NCBI RefSeq assembly: GCF_003003255.1 | Contig: NZ_PVTD01000007.1 | Span: forward strand, 62,001 to 126,000 | Source of the DNA: Aliiruegeria haliotis | Lineage (GTDB): Bacteria > Pseudomonadota > Alphaproteobacteria > Rhodobacterales > Rhodobacteraceae | Length of the DNA: 64,000 bases | Direction of reading: 5' to 3' | Shown here: positions 42,400 through 51,399 of the stretch, piece after piece | Layout of the letters: every line of letters starts with the position of its first letter | How positions within the stretch are numbered: the first letter of the stretch is position 1 | The notes under the pieces: generated by a model | The model's input: only the letters and a program-made list of their open reading frames with translations | What the model was told of the DNA's origin: nothing | The model's database searches: none | Program-made: the position numbers and the translations under genes

Positions 42400-43196
42400 C
42401 GATCGCCTCTACTCAACCCTGCTTTCAGGATCTCAATCGTCAGCAACTCATTTGTCGGCCCCGGGCGTTATTAATTTCCACCGAAGCTGTCGGCGGCAAC
42501 CCGAGAATGTGAAACCTTCTCCGATCGGACGAAATGGAACGCAAGGATCCGCCTCACCGTGTCGGACGGGCAATTGGCTGGCAGGAAGTTGCGCAGAAGA
42601 AATGGTGTGGATACCGGAAGCGGCACAGGATTTGCCGAACTCGCGCAAGTGGCTGCTGTTGTCCTATCTGCGTCATGCGAGCCTTCGCCGTGCCGCGCAG
42701 ATGTCGGTGTCACCTACGAGTGCGCCTCGACCTGCATGAGGAACATCTGCGACAGCTTGTTGAGAGAAAGAATGAGTTGATCCGATCGGTCCTACACAAC
42801 CAGGCGGCATTCTGCGATCGAATGGAGGCGCCGAACAACCTGACGCAGTTTGCAACCATGGGGCCGTCGCGGACCCACCGAGACCAAGTTCGCCTTTAAC
42901 ACTGCGTCCCGCAGGAGCCCAGAGCGCTCCACCAGCGCAACCCATTGCGATTGATTGACAGTATTCCACTCGAATCTCGTTTGCCATCCACGCACTGCTT
43001 ACGGTGCTACCTTGGGAGAAAGGGGCAACCTTGGCTGCCTGCGCGTCGGCCAGCCAGAAAGAGTGTCTCCTGTCACCGCTCCGCTCTTCTTGGGGGCTTT
43101 GAGCCACACCGACTCATGGCAATCATTGCTCCCGATCCTCGCTTTTGCCCGCACTCCCCATGCGAACGTCAGGATCGTTAGCTACCGTCGCGGTTC
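42400..43196. other. Intergenic stretch, probably degraded mobile DNA
   Basis: No frame gives a convincing protein. The frame at 42212-42739 (plus) contains AEEMVWIPEAAQDLPNSRKW and helical-looking stretches but no family I recognise. Its base composition is less biased than neighbouring genes. Probably remnants around the IS6 relic. Confidence 0.4.
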
Positions 43197-44381
43197 CTAA
43201 TCGGCGAAGGGACTGACGCATTTCTCCTTGCGGAACAGTGCCCCGTCGACCACGACTCCCTCTGCGTTCCAACCCGAGTTCAGCAGCGAAAATGATGCCC
43301 GGAACCCGGGCGCAACGCGTCCAAGTTTCCTATGAAGGTTCAGGCAACGTGCCGGATTGGCCGTAGCCATTCGAACACAGCGGCCCAATGGTGTCTGGGC
43401 AAATCGGTGCAGGTTCCGGACCGCCTCGTTCATCGCCAGATGGGCACCAGCAAGGGTACCGTCCGGTCCGGTCAGCTTTCCGTCCAATAGATGAATAGAT
43501 TTGCCATAAAGGTCGAACTCGGTTTTCCCGCCGGCGAGGGTTTGCATCGCGTCGGTCACAAGGCAGAGTCCATCCGGCAGGGAACGCGCAGCCAGTGCAA
43601 GGTTCAGGGGATGGACGTGAATACCATCGGCGATGATCCCGGCGAAACCGTGTTGTGTGCCCAGAACCTCGCCCACGATACCCGGATTGCGCCCAACCGT
43701 CTGGGACATTGCGTTGAACAGATGGGTTACACCAACCACGCCATCGGCGCGCGCGTCCGCCATCTGTTCGGCACTCGCCGCGCTGTGCCCGGCAAAAAGA
43801 ACGACACCGGCCGCAGACAATTGACGGAGGTGAGGTCGATGCTGGCATTCGGGCGCCAGCGTCAGCAGGATCGGCAGATCCGCTGCCGCCTGGCAAAGGT
43901 AGGCGACATCTTCCTGGTCCAATGCACGGATATGCTCTGTGGGGTGGATCCCCGGGCGTTGCAGCGAAAAGAACGGGCCTTCGAGATGAACACCCAGAAT
44001 GCCCGGTACGCCTTCGGCAATTGCCTCGCGCACAGCGTCGACTGCACGTTGGTAGTCTCGTCCGGGCGCAGTCGTGAAGGTGGGAAGAAGATACGCGGTT
44101 CCGCCGGCGCGCGCGCCTGCGGCGATCGCTCTCAGGCCGGCGACATTCGGCTCGAAGTTGAACTGGATGTCATTGGCGCCATTGATCTGCAGGTCGATAA
44201 ACCCCGGCGTGACGATTTCCGCTTCGATGCACTCCGACGGCAGTCTGAAGCCGCCCCGGACCGGGCTGAGGCTCTCGATCCTGCCGGCCGCGATACGGAT
44301 CAGCACATCCTTGGCCGGCACCTCAGCCTCACCGTCGTAGAGGGTTCGAGCAAACAGGTGGAAGGATCGCTGGTCAGCCAT
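43197..44381 (-). CDS. nagA: N-acetylglucosamine-6-phosphate deacetylase
   Basis: 394 aa. Amidohydrolase landmarks: TPGFIDLQINGANDIQF, the metal-binding GVHLEGPFFSLQRPGIHP, LFAGHSAASAEQM, GVTHLFNAMSQTVGRNPG (zinc His), IIADGIHVHP and CLVTDAMQTLAGG (catalytic Asp). It converts GlcNAc-6-P to GlcN-6-P plus acetate. Start at MADQRS, overlapping the nagB stop by 8 bases. Last gene of the sialic acid catabolic chain. Confidence 0.95.
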   Translation of the reverse strand: MADQRSFHLFARTLYDGEAEVPAKDVLIRIAAGRIESLSPVRGGFRLPSECIEAEIVTPGFIDLQINGANDIQFNFEPNVAGLRAIAAGARAGGTAYLLPTFTTAPGRDYQRAVDAVREAIAEGVPGILGVHLEGPFFSLQRPGIHPTEHIRALDQEDVAYLCQAAADLPILLTLAPECQHRPHLRQLSAAGVVLFAGHSAASAEQMADARADGVVGVTHLFNAMSQTVGRNPGIVGEVLGTQHGFAGIIADGIHVHPLNLALAARSLPDGLCLVTDAMQTLAGGKTEFDLYGKSIHLLDGKLTGPDGTLAGAHLAMNEAVRNLHRFAQTPLGRCVRMATANPARCLNLHRKLGRVAPGFRASFSLLNSGWNAEGVVVDGALFRKEKCVSPFAD

Positions 44382-45162
44382 GGGACGGCTGCACGTCGAT
44401 TCCATCCGGGTGGACGTATTGATAATACTCGCGGAGCGTCAGATCAGTGGCCGCGGCGGCATCGAGAACCACCGTTGCCTTGGGATGCAGTTGCAAGGCC
44501 GAGGCGGGGCAATGCGCACCAAGCGGCCCCTCGATCATTTTCCGCACCGCGTCTGCCTTGTTGCTGCCGGTCGCCAGAAGGAGGCAATCCCGCGCGTCGA
44601 GAATGGTTCCGATACCCATGGTGATGGCGTATTTCGGGGTGGCCTCCTGCCCGTCGAAGTATTGCTGGTTGGCCATCCGCGTGCTTTCCGTCAGGGTCTT
44701 CAACCGCGTCCGCGAGGCCAGGCTCGATGTGGGCTCGTTGAAACCGATATGCCCGTTCTGTCCGATGCCGAGAAGCTGGAGATCAATGCCGCCCGCGTCG
44801 CGGATCTTCGCCTCGTAGGCTGCGGATTCCGCGACGGGATCGGCCGCATCAGACGCTGGAAGAAACGTCCGGCCAACAGGGAATCCTGCGCGACCGAACA
44901 GCCGGCTGTTCATGTAACTCCGATAGGTCGCCGGGTGATCTGGTGCCAACCCCCAGTACTCATCAAGGTTGAACGTCTTGACCTCTTCCACCGGGACGCC
45001 GCTTTCCGACAATGCAAGGATCAGCCGGTCATAAACCGCTTCCATCGTTCCACCGGTCGCCAGCCCCAAGACAGACGCCGGACTTGCGGCGATCCGGTTC
45101 GACAGGATGTCGGCCACAGCCTGTTGGGCCAGTTCTGCAGAATTGTGTATCAGGACTTTCAT
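44374..45162 (-). CDS. nagB: Glucosamine-6-phosphate deaminase
   Basis: 262 aa, close to the 266 aa of E. coli NagB. Motifs: LGLATGGTMEAVYDRL (phosphate site), VKTFNLDEYWGLAPDHPATY (catalytic Asp region), LQLLGIGQNGHIGFNEPTSS (active-site His and Glu), ITMGIGTILDARDCLLLATG. Produces fructose-6-P and ammonia from GlcN-6-P. Start MKVLIHN; ATG overlaps the nanK stop (ATGA). The upstream 69 codons in this frame lie within nanK and are not used. Confidence 0.96.
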   Translation of the reverse strand: MKVLIHNSAELAQQAVADILSNRIAASPASVLGLATGGTMEAVYDRLILALSESGVPVEEVKTFNLDEYWGLAPDHPATYRSYMNSRLFGRAGFPVGRTFLPASDAADPVAESAAYEAKIRDAGGIDLQLLGIGQNGHIGFNEPTSSLASRTRLKTLTESTRMANQQYFDGQEATPKYAITMGIGTILDARDCLLLATGSNKADAVRKMIEGPLGAHCPASALQLHPKATVVLDAAAATDLTLREYYQYVHPDGIDVQPSHG

Positions 45163-46073
45163 CTGGTTTCGGTGCTCCAATCCATTGCTGCGAGCGCCCC
45201 GAGCAGCACGCCGTCCGCGCCGAGCCGGGCAGGAACGACGTATGGCCGGAACAGGGACGGCTCGGTGCCCAGATAGTGCGAGACTCTCTGCGCGTACCCC
45301 TCCGCCAGGCCAATCCCCCCGCCCAGGACAACGCGATCGATACCTAGAGTTGCGGTTAGGTTGGCGCACATCTCAGCCACCGCGGCGGCCGAGGTGTTGA
45401 TGATATCCGCGGCCCAGTCGGCACCTGCGCGCCAGTGCTCGAACACCTCCCGAGCGTCCTTCACCCGATGCCCGCGCCGGTTGGCCTCTGCCGAGATGGC
45501 GCGACCGGCGGCGATGCTCTCGACCGTCCCCAGGCGCCCGCACCCACATCGTTGCGACGCGAGCCGCGATGTCGAAAATCCGATATGCCCCGACAGCCCG
45601 TTCGCGGAGCGGAGCGGCATTCCACCGATCACGAAGCCACCGCCAACTCCAGTTGAAACCGTCACATAGGCCATTGCGTCGCTGCCTTGCCCGGCCCCGA
45701 AATGGTACTCTGCAAGGGCGGCCGCCTGCGCGTCGTTGATCACTGAAACCTGCCGGTCGAATACATCCGAACCGAGTGTGCGCAGGTTCACGTCCGAAAG
45801 GTTGCTCAGGGTCTCGCTGTTGACCGCCCGCCAGATGCCACCGGCATCCACCCGCCCGGCGACGGCCATCGCGATAGGATCAGACGTTTCCAGTCCAACG
45901 TTTCGGGCGAGATCCTGCATGTCCGCAACCTGATCGGCCGTCGACGCGGCGCCGCGCGTCGGCACCTGTGCGCGAGCAACGATGTCGCCGCGTTCAATCC
46001 GCGCCGCGGCAAGTTTGGTGCCGCCCAGATCCAGCGCCACGCCAGACAGCGCGCTCCGTGAAAGAACCGTCAT
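45159..46073 (-). CDS. nanK: ROK family kinase, probable N-acetylmannosamine kinase
   Basis: 304 aa. ROK layout: GVALDLGGTKLAAARIE (ATP phosphate loop), VINDAQAAALAEYHFGAG, VTVSTGVGGGFVIGG, the GHIGFS loop and the zinc motif CGCGRLGTVES. In this neighbourhood (nanE before, nagB after) it should phosphorylate ManNAc at C6. Start MTVLSR overlaps the nanE stop by ATGA. Confidence 0.9.
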   Translation of the reverse strand: MTVLSRSALSGVALDLGGTKLAAARIERGDIVARAQVPTRGAASTADQVADMQDLARNVGLETSDPIAMAVAGRVDAGGIWRAVNSETLSNLSDVNLRTLGSDVFDRQVSVINDAQAAALAEYHFGAGQGSDAMAYVTVSTGVGGGFVIGGMPLRSANGLSGHIGFSTSRLASQRCGCGRLGTVESIAAGRAISAEANRRGHRVKDAREVFEHWRAGADWAADIINTSAAAVAEMCANLTATLGIDRVVLGGGIGLAEGYAQRVSHYLGTEPSLFRPYVVPARLGADGVLLGALAAMDWSTETR

Positions 46074-46756
46074 CGCCGGAAGCCGTCTCGCACAGCCGCG
46101 CTGAACCAACCCGCAATATGCTCGACACGCGTGATCGCACTGCCGACAGTCACGCAGTCTGCCCCTGCCTCGATAGCCTTCCGGGCAAGATCCGGAGAAT
46201 TATAGCGCCCCTCGGCCATGACGAACGCGCCGAGACCGGAGAATACCTGCACGAGGGCGAGATCGGGCGCCTCCGAACCTGTGTCGGTATCGGCCGTGTA
46301 GCCCGACAGAGTGGTGCCAATGATCCCTGCGCCATTGGCAATCGCAGCCTTTGCGTCCGCGACTGTCGAGCAATCAGCCATCGCAATCCGTCCGGCGTCC
46401 GTGACTTCGCGCACGATATTCTGCCGAGCATCCGGCATCGGCCGCGAGGTTCCATCATAAGCGACGATGTCCGCCCCCGAGTCGACCAACGCAATCGCAT
46501 CCGACAGGTAGGGCGTGATCCGCACGGGCGTATCCGGCAGGTCCCGCTTGACGATGCCGATGATTGGCACATCGACCGCGGCGCGCACCGCCCGGACGTT
46601 TTCTGCCCCCTCGATGCGCAGACCGCTGGCACCTCCGTTCACGGCGGCCTGCGCCATCGCGACGATGATATCCGTATGGTCCATGGGACCGCCGGTTACG
46701 GGTTGGCAGGATGCAACGAACCCGCCTTTCAGGTGTGAGAGTGTCTGCATGGTCAT
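46070..46756 (-). CDS. nanE: N-acetylmannosamine-6-phosphate 2-epimerase
   Basis: 228 aa, usual NanE length. Motifs: LKGGFVASCQPVTGGPMDHT, GASGLRIEGAENVRAVRAAV, PIIGIVKRDLPDTPVRITPY (catalytic Lys), DIVAYDGTSRPMP (catalytic Asp region), MADCSTVADAKAA, IIGTTLSGYT, and VMAEGRYNSPDLARKAIEAG. Converts ManNAc-6-P to GlcNAc-6-P. Start MTMQTL overlaps the TRAP permease stop by ATGA. Confidence 0.96.
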   Translation of the reverse strand: MTMQTLSHLKGGFVASCQPVTGGPMDHTDIIVAMAQAAVNGGASGLRIEGAENVRAVRAAVDVPIIGIVKRDLPDTPVRITPYLSDAIALVDSGADIVAYDGTSRPMPDARQNIVREVTDAGRIAMADCSTVADAKAAIANGAGIIGTTLSGYTADTDTGSEAPDLALVQVFSGLGAFVMAEGRYNSPDLARKAIEAGADCVTVGSAITRVEHIAGWFSAAVRDGFRR

Positions 46757-48027
46757 TGCATTAAGCTGGGCAGGCCTGTCGCCAGGATCGGGAAGGCGCA
46801 GACCAGCACCAGAACGATGAGCGGCGGGATCAACCACGGAAGAATTGCCTTGGCGAGCTTGTGGTACTCGATCTCGCCAACCTGGGCGACGACGAACAGG
46901 GCCATCCCCATGGGCGGCGTCAGCGTGGAGATCATCAGGTTCAGCACGACGATGATCCCGAAATGCACAGGATCAATCCCGAAACCGAGCGCCAGCGGGA
47001 TTAGGATCGGCACCACGATCAGCAGGATCGCCAAAGATTCGATAAAGGCACCCAGCACGAAGATCATCAGGTTGATTGCGATCAGGAAGGACAGCGGGCT
47101 GTCGACAAAGTCGAGAAAGAAGCTTGCGATCTGTTGGGGGGCCTGCTCGCGGGCCAGCACGAAACCGAGCACGGAGACGCCGGCGATAATCGTGCCGATG
47201 GTGGCCGAGGTCACGGCGGTTTCATAGATCGCGTCGAAGAAACGGCGCAGCGTCAGCTCACGATAGAACACAAGGTCGATGATGATGGCGTAGAGCACGG
47301 TCACGGCCGCGGCCTCGGTGGGCGAGAACAAGCCGCTGAAGATGCCGCCGACAATGACCATCGGGGTCAGCAGTGCGGGGAAGGACTTCAGGAACAGCCG
47401 CCAGACCTCGCCCGCGCTGTGGACCGGGTCCTTCGGGTAGTTTCGCCTCTTGGCGAGCACGTAGACCATTGCCATCAACGCGCCGGCGCAGAGGAACCCG
47501 GGCACGACCCCGCCGAGAAAGAGCTTGCCGATCGAGGTGTTGGAGATCACGCCATAGAGAACCATGGTGATCGAGGGCGGCACCAGCGGACCGATCATCG
47601 AGGACGCGGCCGTGACAGAGCCGGAGAACGCGTCATCATAGCCTGCGTCGCGCATCGCCTTGATTTCCATCTTGCCCAGCCCCCCGGCATCGGCGACCGC
47701 CGAGCCAGACATGCCAGAAAAGAACAGGGACGCGAGAACGTTCACATGGCCCAGCCCCCCTGTGAAGCGCCCGACCAGCGCGCGTGCAAAGCCGAACAAG
47801 TGGTTGGTAATGCCTGCGGAGTTTAGGATTGCGGCGGCCAGCAGGAACAGCGGCACCGCGAGCATCGGAAAGGAGTTGAGCCCGTCCACCATGCGCTGCA
47901 CGGCGAACGACATACCCATTCCGGTGTGATAGAAATACCCGACCGATACGAGGATCATGGCGATGCCGATCGGCACGCCACCGAAGACCATGAACAGCCA
48001 GACGGCACAGACGACGATCAGGGTCAT
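46753..48027 (-). CDS. siaM: TRAP transporter large permease (DctM/SiaM type)
   Basis: 424 aa, about 12 hydrophobic segments. Typical DctM opening (FMVFGGVPIGIAMILVSVGY), NVLASLFFSGMSGSAVADAG (sodium-site region of TRAP M subunits), VTAASSMIGPLVPPSITMVL and NLMISTLTPPMGMALFVVAQ near the end. Secondary sodium-driven permease partnering SiaQ and SiaP. Assignment to sialic acid rests on the flanking nan genes. Confidence 0.92.
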   Translation of the reverse strand: MTLIVVCAVWLFMVFGGVPIGIAMILVSVGYFYHTGMGMSFAVQRMVDGLNSFPMLAVPLFLLAAAILNSAGITNHLFGFARALVGRFTGGLGHVNVLASLFFSGMSGSAVADAGGLGKMEIKAMRDAGYDDAFSGSVTAASSMIGPLVPPSITMVLYGVISNTSIGKLFLGGVVPGFLCAGALMAMVYVLAKRRNYPKDPVHSAGEVWRLFLKSFPALLTPMVIVGGIFSGLFSPTEAAAVTVLYAIIIDLVFYRELTLRRFFDAIYETAVTSATIGTIIAGVSVLGFVLAREQAPQQIASFFLDFVDSPLSFLIAINLMIFVLGAFIESLAILLIVVPILIPLALGFGIDPVHFGIIVVLNLMISTLTPPMGMALFVVAQVGEIEYHKLAKAILPWLIPPLIVLVLVCAFPILATGLPSLMQ

Positions 48028-48515
48028 TTGGTGCCCTCCGGGTCAAAAGCAAAGGGACGGCGATGGATCAATTGCCAGCGGATGCGGCTGGCGACACGCC
48101 AGATGATGAAGACCGCGGCAATCGGATAGGACGCGTAGAGCACGGCATCCGAGAAAGGCAGCGTCACGGATTCGTTGCTCCATGTGCGCAGGACGGTCTT
48201 GTAGCCGATCCAGAACAGGTGGCAGGTGACCGCAAGGTAGATGATGTCGATGGCGGTGAAGAGAACGAAGCGCATCCGGCCAAGAAGCAATTCGGCCAGG
48301 ATCCCCATGCGAAGCTGAACATTCCGGCGCTCCGCTTCCCCCGTGGCAATGAACGCCATCCAGACCCAGATCCAGCGCGCCAGTTCCTCGGTCCAGACCG
48401 GCGCAGCGAACAGTCCCGAGCGGCCGAAGACCTGCAACAGAACCACGAAAATCAGCCCGAGAAACAACACCGTCGCGGCGTATCCCTCTATGCTGTACCT
48501 GCCATTTCCCGACAT
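48024..48515 (-). CDS. siaQ: TRAP transporter small permease (DctQ/SiaQ type)
   Basis: 163 aa, four membrane helices: AATVLFLGLIFVVLLQVFGR, then WTEELARWIWVWMAFIATGE (the DctQ signature W-x-E-E-x-x-R), FVLFTAIDIIYLAVTCHLFW and VLYASYPIAAVFIIWRVAS. Overlaps the large permease start by ATGA. Works as the fixed partner of SiaM. Confidence 0.9.
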   Translation of the reverse strand: MSGNGRYSIEGYAATVLFLGLIFVVLLQVFGRSGLFAAPVWTEELARWIWVWMAFIATGEAERRNVQLRMGILAELLLGRMRFVLFTAIDIIYLAVTCHLFWIGYKTVLRTWSNESVTLPFSDAVLYASYPIAAVFIIWRVASRIRWQLIHRRPFAFDPEGTK

Positions 48516-48547
48516 CTACCTGCTCCGGTCCTGCCTTGGGTTGAAGA

Positions 48548-48572
48548 CGGCGCGCCATGAAACGGCGCGCCG
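48548..48572 (-). terminator. Intra-operon hairpin between siaP and siaQ
   Basis: Nine-bp arms built on GGCGCGCC (48549-48556 and 48564-48571, extended by C48548-G48572) with a 7-base loop, just after the siaP stop. No T-run. Comparable to the hairpin at 37006 and likely protects or limits transcripts so that the binding protein is in excess. Confidence 0.6.
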
Positions 48573-48581
48573 CCCCGTGCT

Positions 48582-49541
48582 TTATTTCTTGAACAGGGCA
48601 GAGATGCTGCCCTCGCCGAATTCGCCCTCAAGCTCATCGTAGTAGGGCTGCATCGCATCGCGGAACGGACCGGTATCCGGGCGCGTGATGGTCAGGCCCT
48701 TGGCCTCGAAATCAGCGATCAGGCTCTCTTCCTTGTCCATCACGATCTTGTTGGCGACTTCGCCGCCCTTCATGATGGCTTCCTGCAGCCAGGCCTTTTC
48801 CTGATCCGACAGCTTGTCCCAAGTCTGCGTGCCGACCTGAATGGCCGACGAGGCAACGAAGTGGCCGGTCAGCGCGATGTGGTCCTGAACCTCGTAGAAC
48901 TTCATCGCCTCGATGGTCGGCAGCGGGTTTTCCTGTGCATCGACCTGATTGGTTTGCAGCGCAAGGTAGACCTCGGCAAATGCCACGGGCGCGGGCGACG
49001 CACCGGTATTCTCAGCATAGGCGATCAGGAACGGCACGTTGGGCGTGCGCATGCGCAGGCCTTTCAAGTCCTCAAGGGAATTGATCGGCCTGTTGGCCGT
49101 GGTGTGGCGTGTGCCGAGGTACCAGACATCAAGAACCTTGACGCCCTGCTCCTGGAAGGCAGCGTCCATCTTCTGGCCGAACTCGCCTGCAATCAGCTCT
49201 TTCAGGTGGTCGAAGTCGGAGACCACGTAGGGGGCACCGATCAGCTTCAGCTCCGGAATGATGTAGCTCATGTCCGGATAGCCGGTCATCACGAGGTCGA
49301 GTTCACCGGCCTGAGCTTGCGCAACCATCGCCTTGAAATCGCCAAGGGTCGAGGACGGGAACATCTTCAGGGACATCTCGCCGCCGGAGATCTCCTGCAG
49401 CGCTTCGTCCATGGCCAACATGCCCTGGTACATCGGGGATGCTTCGTTTTCCTGCGTCCCGAATGTCAGGACGGTTTCTGCCTGCGCGGCGGCCGTCAGC
49501 ATCACGCTTGCTACGACTGTCCCCAGTATCTGTTTCAACAT
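48582..49541 (-). CDS. siaP: TRAP transporter solute-binding protein (DctP/SiaP type)
   Basis: 319 aa. Signal peptide MLKQILGTVVASVMLTAAAQ. Mature part of DctP family: VLTFGTQENEASPMYQGM, DLVMTGYPDMSYIIPELKL, then the ligand-arginine motif LEDLKGLRMRTPNVPFL (binds the substrate carboxylate) and TNQVDAQENPLPTIEAMKFY. Captures a carboxylated sugar; N-acetylneuraminate is inferred from the nan genes. First transport gene, 71 bases after nanR on the same strand. Confidence 0.92.
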   Translation of the reverse strand: MLKQILGTVVASVMLTAAAQAETVLTFGTQENEASPMYQGMLAMDEALQEISGGEMSLKMFPSSTLGDFKAMVAQAQAGELDLVMTGYPDMSYIIPELKLIGAPYVVSDFDHLKELIAGEFGQKMDAAFQEQGVKVLDVWYLGTRHTTANRPINSLEDLKGLRMRTPNVPFLIAYAENTGASPAPVAFAEVYLALQTNQVDAQENPLPTIEAMKFYEVQDHIALTGHFVASSAIQVGTQTWDKLSDQEKAWLQEAIMKGGEVANKIVMDKEESLIADFEAKGLTITRPDTGPFRDAMQPYYDELEGEFGEGSISALFKK

Positions 49542-49612
49542 TTCTCTCTCCTCACTGAAGTGTTGTTTCCCGCAATCGAAGAACAAGGCCGGCCTGCGCC
49601 GGTGTCCTTCAG

Positions 49613-50335
49613 CTACTCCCTGCCGGCACCTGCCAGCCTGGATCTGTACGATCGCATCAGGTGCTGATCGGTCAGTTCCGCCGCCTTCATCGGGTCGCCC
49701 GCGACAATGGCATCGTAAATCGCGACATGCTCGTCATAGGAAATCCGATCGGACACATTCAGCGAAGGCCTTCTCGGTCTGTTGGCGAGCATGTTGCTCA
49801 CGAACATGTCGTGCAATTTCAGGATGATCGGATTGCCGACAACGGCAACGATCGCACGATGAAATGCAATGTCGCTTGCCGGGAAGCGGTCGGTGTCGAT
49901 ATCGGCCTCGTTCTGCTCCAAGGCCGACTTGATCTTGTGAAGCTGGATCGACGTGGCATTTGCGGCCGCGATCCGCGCAGCAGCGGCCTCGATAAACTGG
50001 CGCAATTGTTCGAGATGTGCCCCGCTCTCGGCATCCCCCAGAAGGCTGGAGATGTGGCTGGCAGCCGATGAGAGGATGCCGTCCAGGGTCGGCTGCGCAG
50101 CCCGTGGTCGGCGGCCGGTCTCAAGCTTCACATAGCCACGGCCCTGCATCAGCAGCAGGGCTTCGCGCACTGTTGGCCGAGAGGTGGCGAACTCTTCACA
50201 CAACGCTCGTTCCGTTGGCAGGGGGTCGCCAGCCGGAAGTTCGCCGGAGTTGATCCGCCGCTCCAGTGCCGCCGCGATCTCAACGGCAGCGCCTTTGGTC
50301 CTGGTGGCATCCTTGTCTGTCGAGCTGAGAATCAC
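49613..50335 (-). CDS. nanR: GntR/FadR-type regulator, NanR-like
   Basis: 240 aa, GTG start (MILSSTDKD) with GGAGGGG upstream. N-terminal winged helix (EIAAALERRINSGELPAGDP, LPTERALCEEFATSRPTVRE ALLLM) and C-terminal FCD helical ligand domain (HLEQLRQFIEAAAARIAAAN, metal-type residues in FHRAIVAVVGNP and SYDEHVAIYDAI). In this position it most likely represses the sialic acid genes and responds to N-acetylneuraminate, as NanR does in E. coli. TTTACCA/TGGTAAA repeats in the nanR-nanA gap are the likely targets. Confidence 0.88.
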   Translation of the reverse strand: MILSSTDKDATRTKGAAVEIAAALERRINSGELPAGDPLPTERALCEEFATSRPTVREALLLMQGRGYVKLETGRRPRAAQPTLDGILSSAASHISSLLGDAESGAHLEQLRQFIEAAAARIAAANATSIQLHKIKSALEQNEADIDTDRFPASDIAFHRAIVAVVGNPIILKLHDMFVSNMLANRPRRPSLNVSDRISYDEHVAIYDAIVAGDPMKAAELTDQHLMRSYRSRLAGAGRE

Positions 50336-50366
50336 CGGACCCCTCCAAGTCGTTGATGTTGATTTT

Positions 50367-50430
50367 TGGTAAAGCCAAACCGTCCTTATTGTCAAACAAT
50401 ACTTTACCACTTCGATTTTTTGATTTACCA
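50367..50430. promoter_or_regulatory. Candidate NanR operator: three TTTACCA/TGGTAAA repeats
   Basis: TGGTAAA at 50367-50373, TTTACCA at 50403-50409 and again at 50424-50430. The last two are direct repeats 21 bp apart, two helical turns, and the first is inverted to them. E. coli NanR binds GGTATA repeats, so a related half-site is plausible. The AT-rich block between nanR and nanA is the only such stretch nearby. Confidence 0.6.
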
Positions 50431-50502
50431 GATACGCCAGATTGTTGAGTCCTGTTGGCAGGTCGTCTTGCCCGGGCTTCGAAAGTTCCGAAGGAAAATC
50501 AG

Positions 50503-51399
50503 ATGACTAATGCACTCGCCGGAATGTACGCAGCGCTCCTCTCCGGATTCGCGGACAACGAGGATCTGGACGAGAAGCGCCAAAGAAACATCGTCGACCA
50601 TGTTCTGCGTCAGGGCCTGAAGGGTCTCTATGTCGGCGGAAGCACAGGCGAGTCCGGCCTGATGAGCACCGACGAGCTGTTCGAGCAGCAAGCCGTGGTG
50701 AAAGATGCCACCAACGGCCACGAGACCAAGCTGATCGCCCATGTCGGACAGCCCTCGCTGCGGGATTCGATCCGCCTCGCCCGCAACGCCGAAAAGCTGG
50801 GATATGACGCGCTGTCAGCCCTGCCACCGCATTCCTACCGGTTCACGCCGGACGAGATTTTCCACTACTACAAGGCGCTGGCCGCCTCGACGGGCCTGCC
50901 GCTGATTATCTACGAGATTCCCGGGCGTGTGGGGCGCGAATCCTCTGTGGCCGAGCTTTCGGCTATCCTGGATCTGCCGGGCGTCGCCGGAATCAAGTTC
51001 TCCAGTATGAACCTGATGATCCTGTCGCAGCTGCGAAGCAAACACCCCGACAGCGTGATCTACTTCGGCTCGGATGAAACGTACATGACAGGCGCGATTG
51101 CGGGAGCAAATGGCGGCATCGGCTCCACGTACAACGTTCTTGGCAAACTCTATGTTGCCATGGACGAGGCCATGAGTGGCGGCCAGATCGAGCGCGTACG
51201 GGACCTTCAGGCGATTTCACGAACCTACGTCGAACGTCTGTTCGAGGTGGGTGTGATGCCCGGAATAAAACTGTCCCTGAGGCACCTCGGAGTTGATTGC
51301 GGCCCCTGCCGTGCGCCGTTCCGCATCCTGTCCGACGCAGGCCGCAAGCCTTTGATCGATTTTCTGGAACAACCGGACGTCAAACCTTGGGTTTCGTGA
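50503..51399 (+). CDS. nanA: N-acetylneuraminate lyase
   Basis: 298 aa. DapA/NanA barrel with GLYVGGSTGESGLMS (substrate carboxylate loop; GSTGE as in NAL rather than GTTGE of DapA), catalytic Y137 in IIYEIPGRVG and Schiff-base K165 in VAGIKFSS. Cleaves N-acetylneuraminate to ManNAc and pyruvate. AAGGAAAA precedes the ATG. Divergent from nanR and the transport-catabolism chain. Confidence 0.95.
   Translation: MTNALAGMYAALLSGFADNEDLDEKRQRNIVDHVLRQGLKGLYVGGSTGESGLMSTDELFEQQAVVKDATNGHETKLIAHVGQPSLRDSIRLARNAEKLGYDALSALPPHSYRFTPDEIFHYYKALAASTGLPLIIYEIPGRVGRESSVAELSAILDLPGVAGIKFSSMNLMILSQLRSKHPDSVIYFGSDETYMTGAIAGANGGIGSTYNVLGKLYVAMDEAMSGGQIERVRDLQAISRTYVERLFEVGVMPGIKLSLRHLGVDCGPCRAPFRILSDAGRKPLIDFLEQPDVKPWVS

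Noticed and set aside
42534-42899. 121-aa plus-strand frame and the EEMVWIP stretch resembling a sulfatase maturase
   Set aside because: Only a short chance likeness to the formylglycine enzyme start; nothing of the rest of that family follows.
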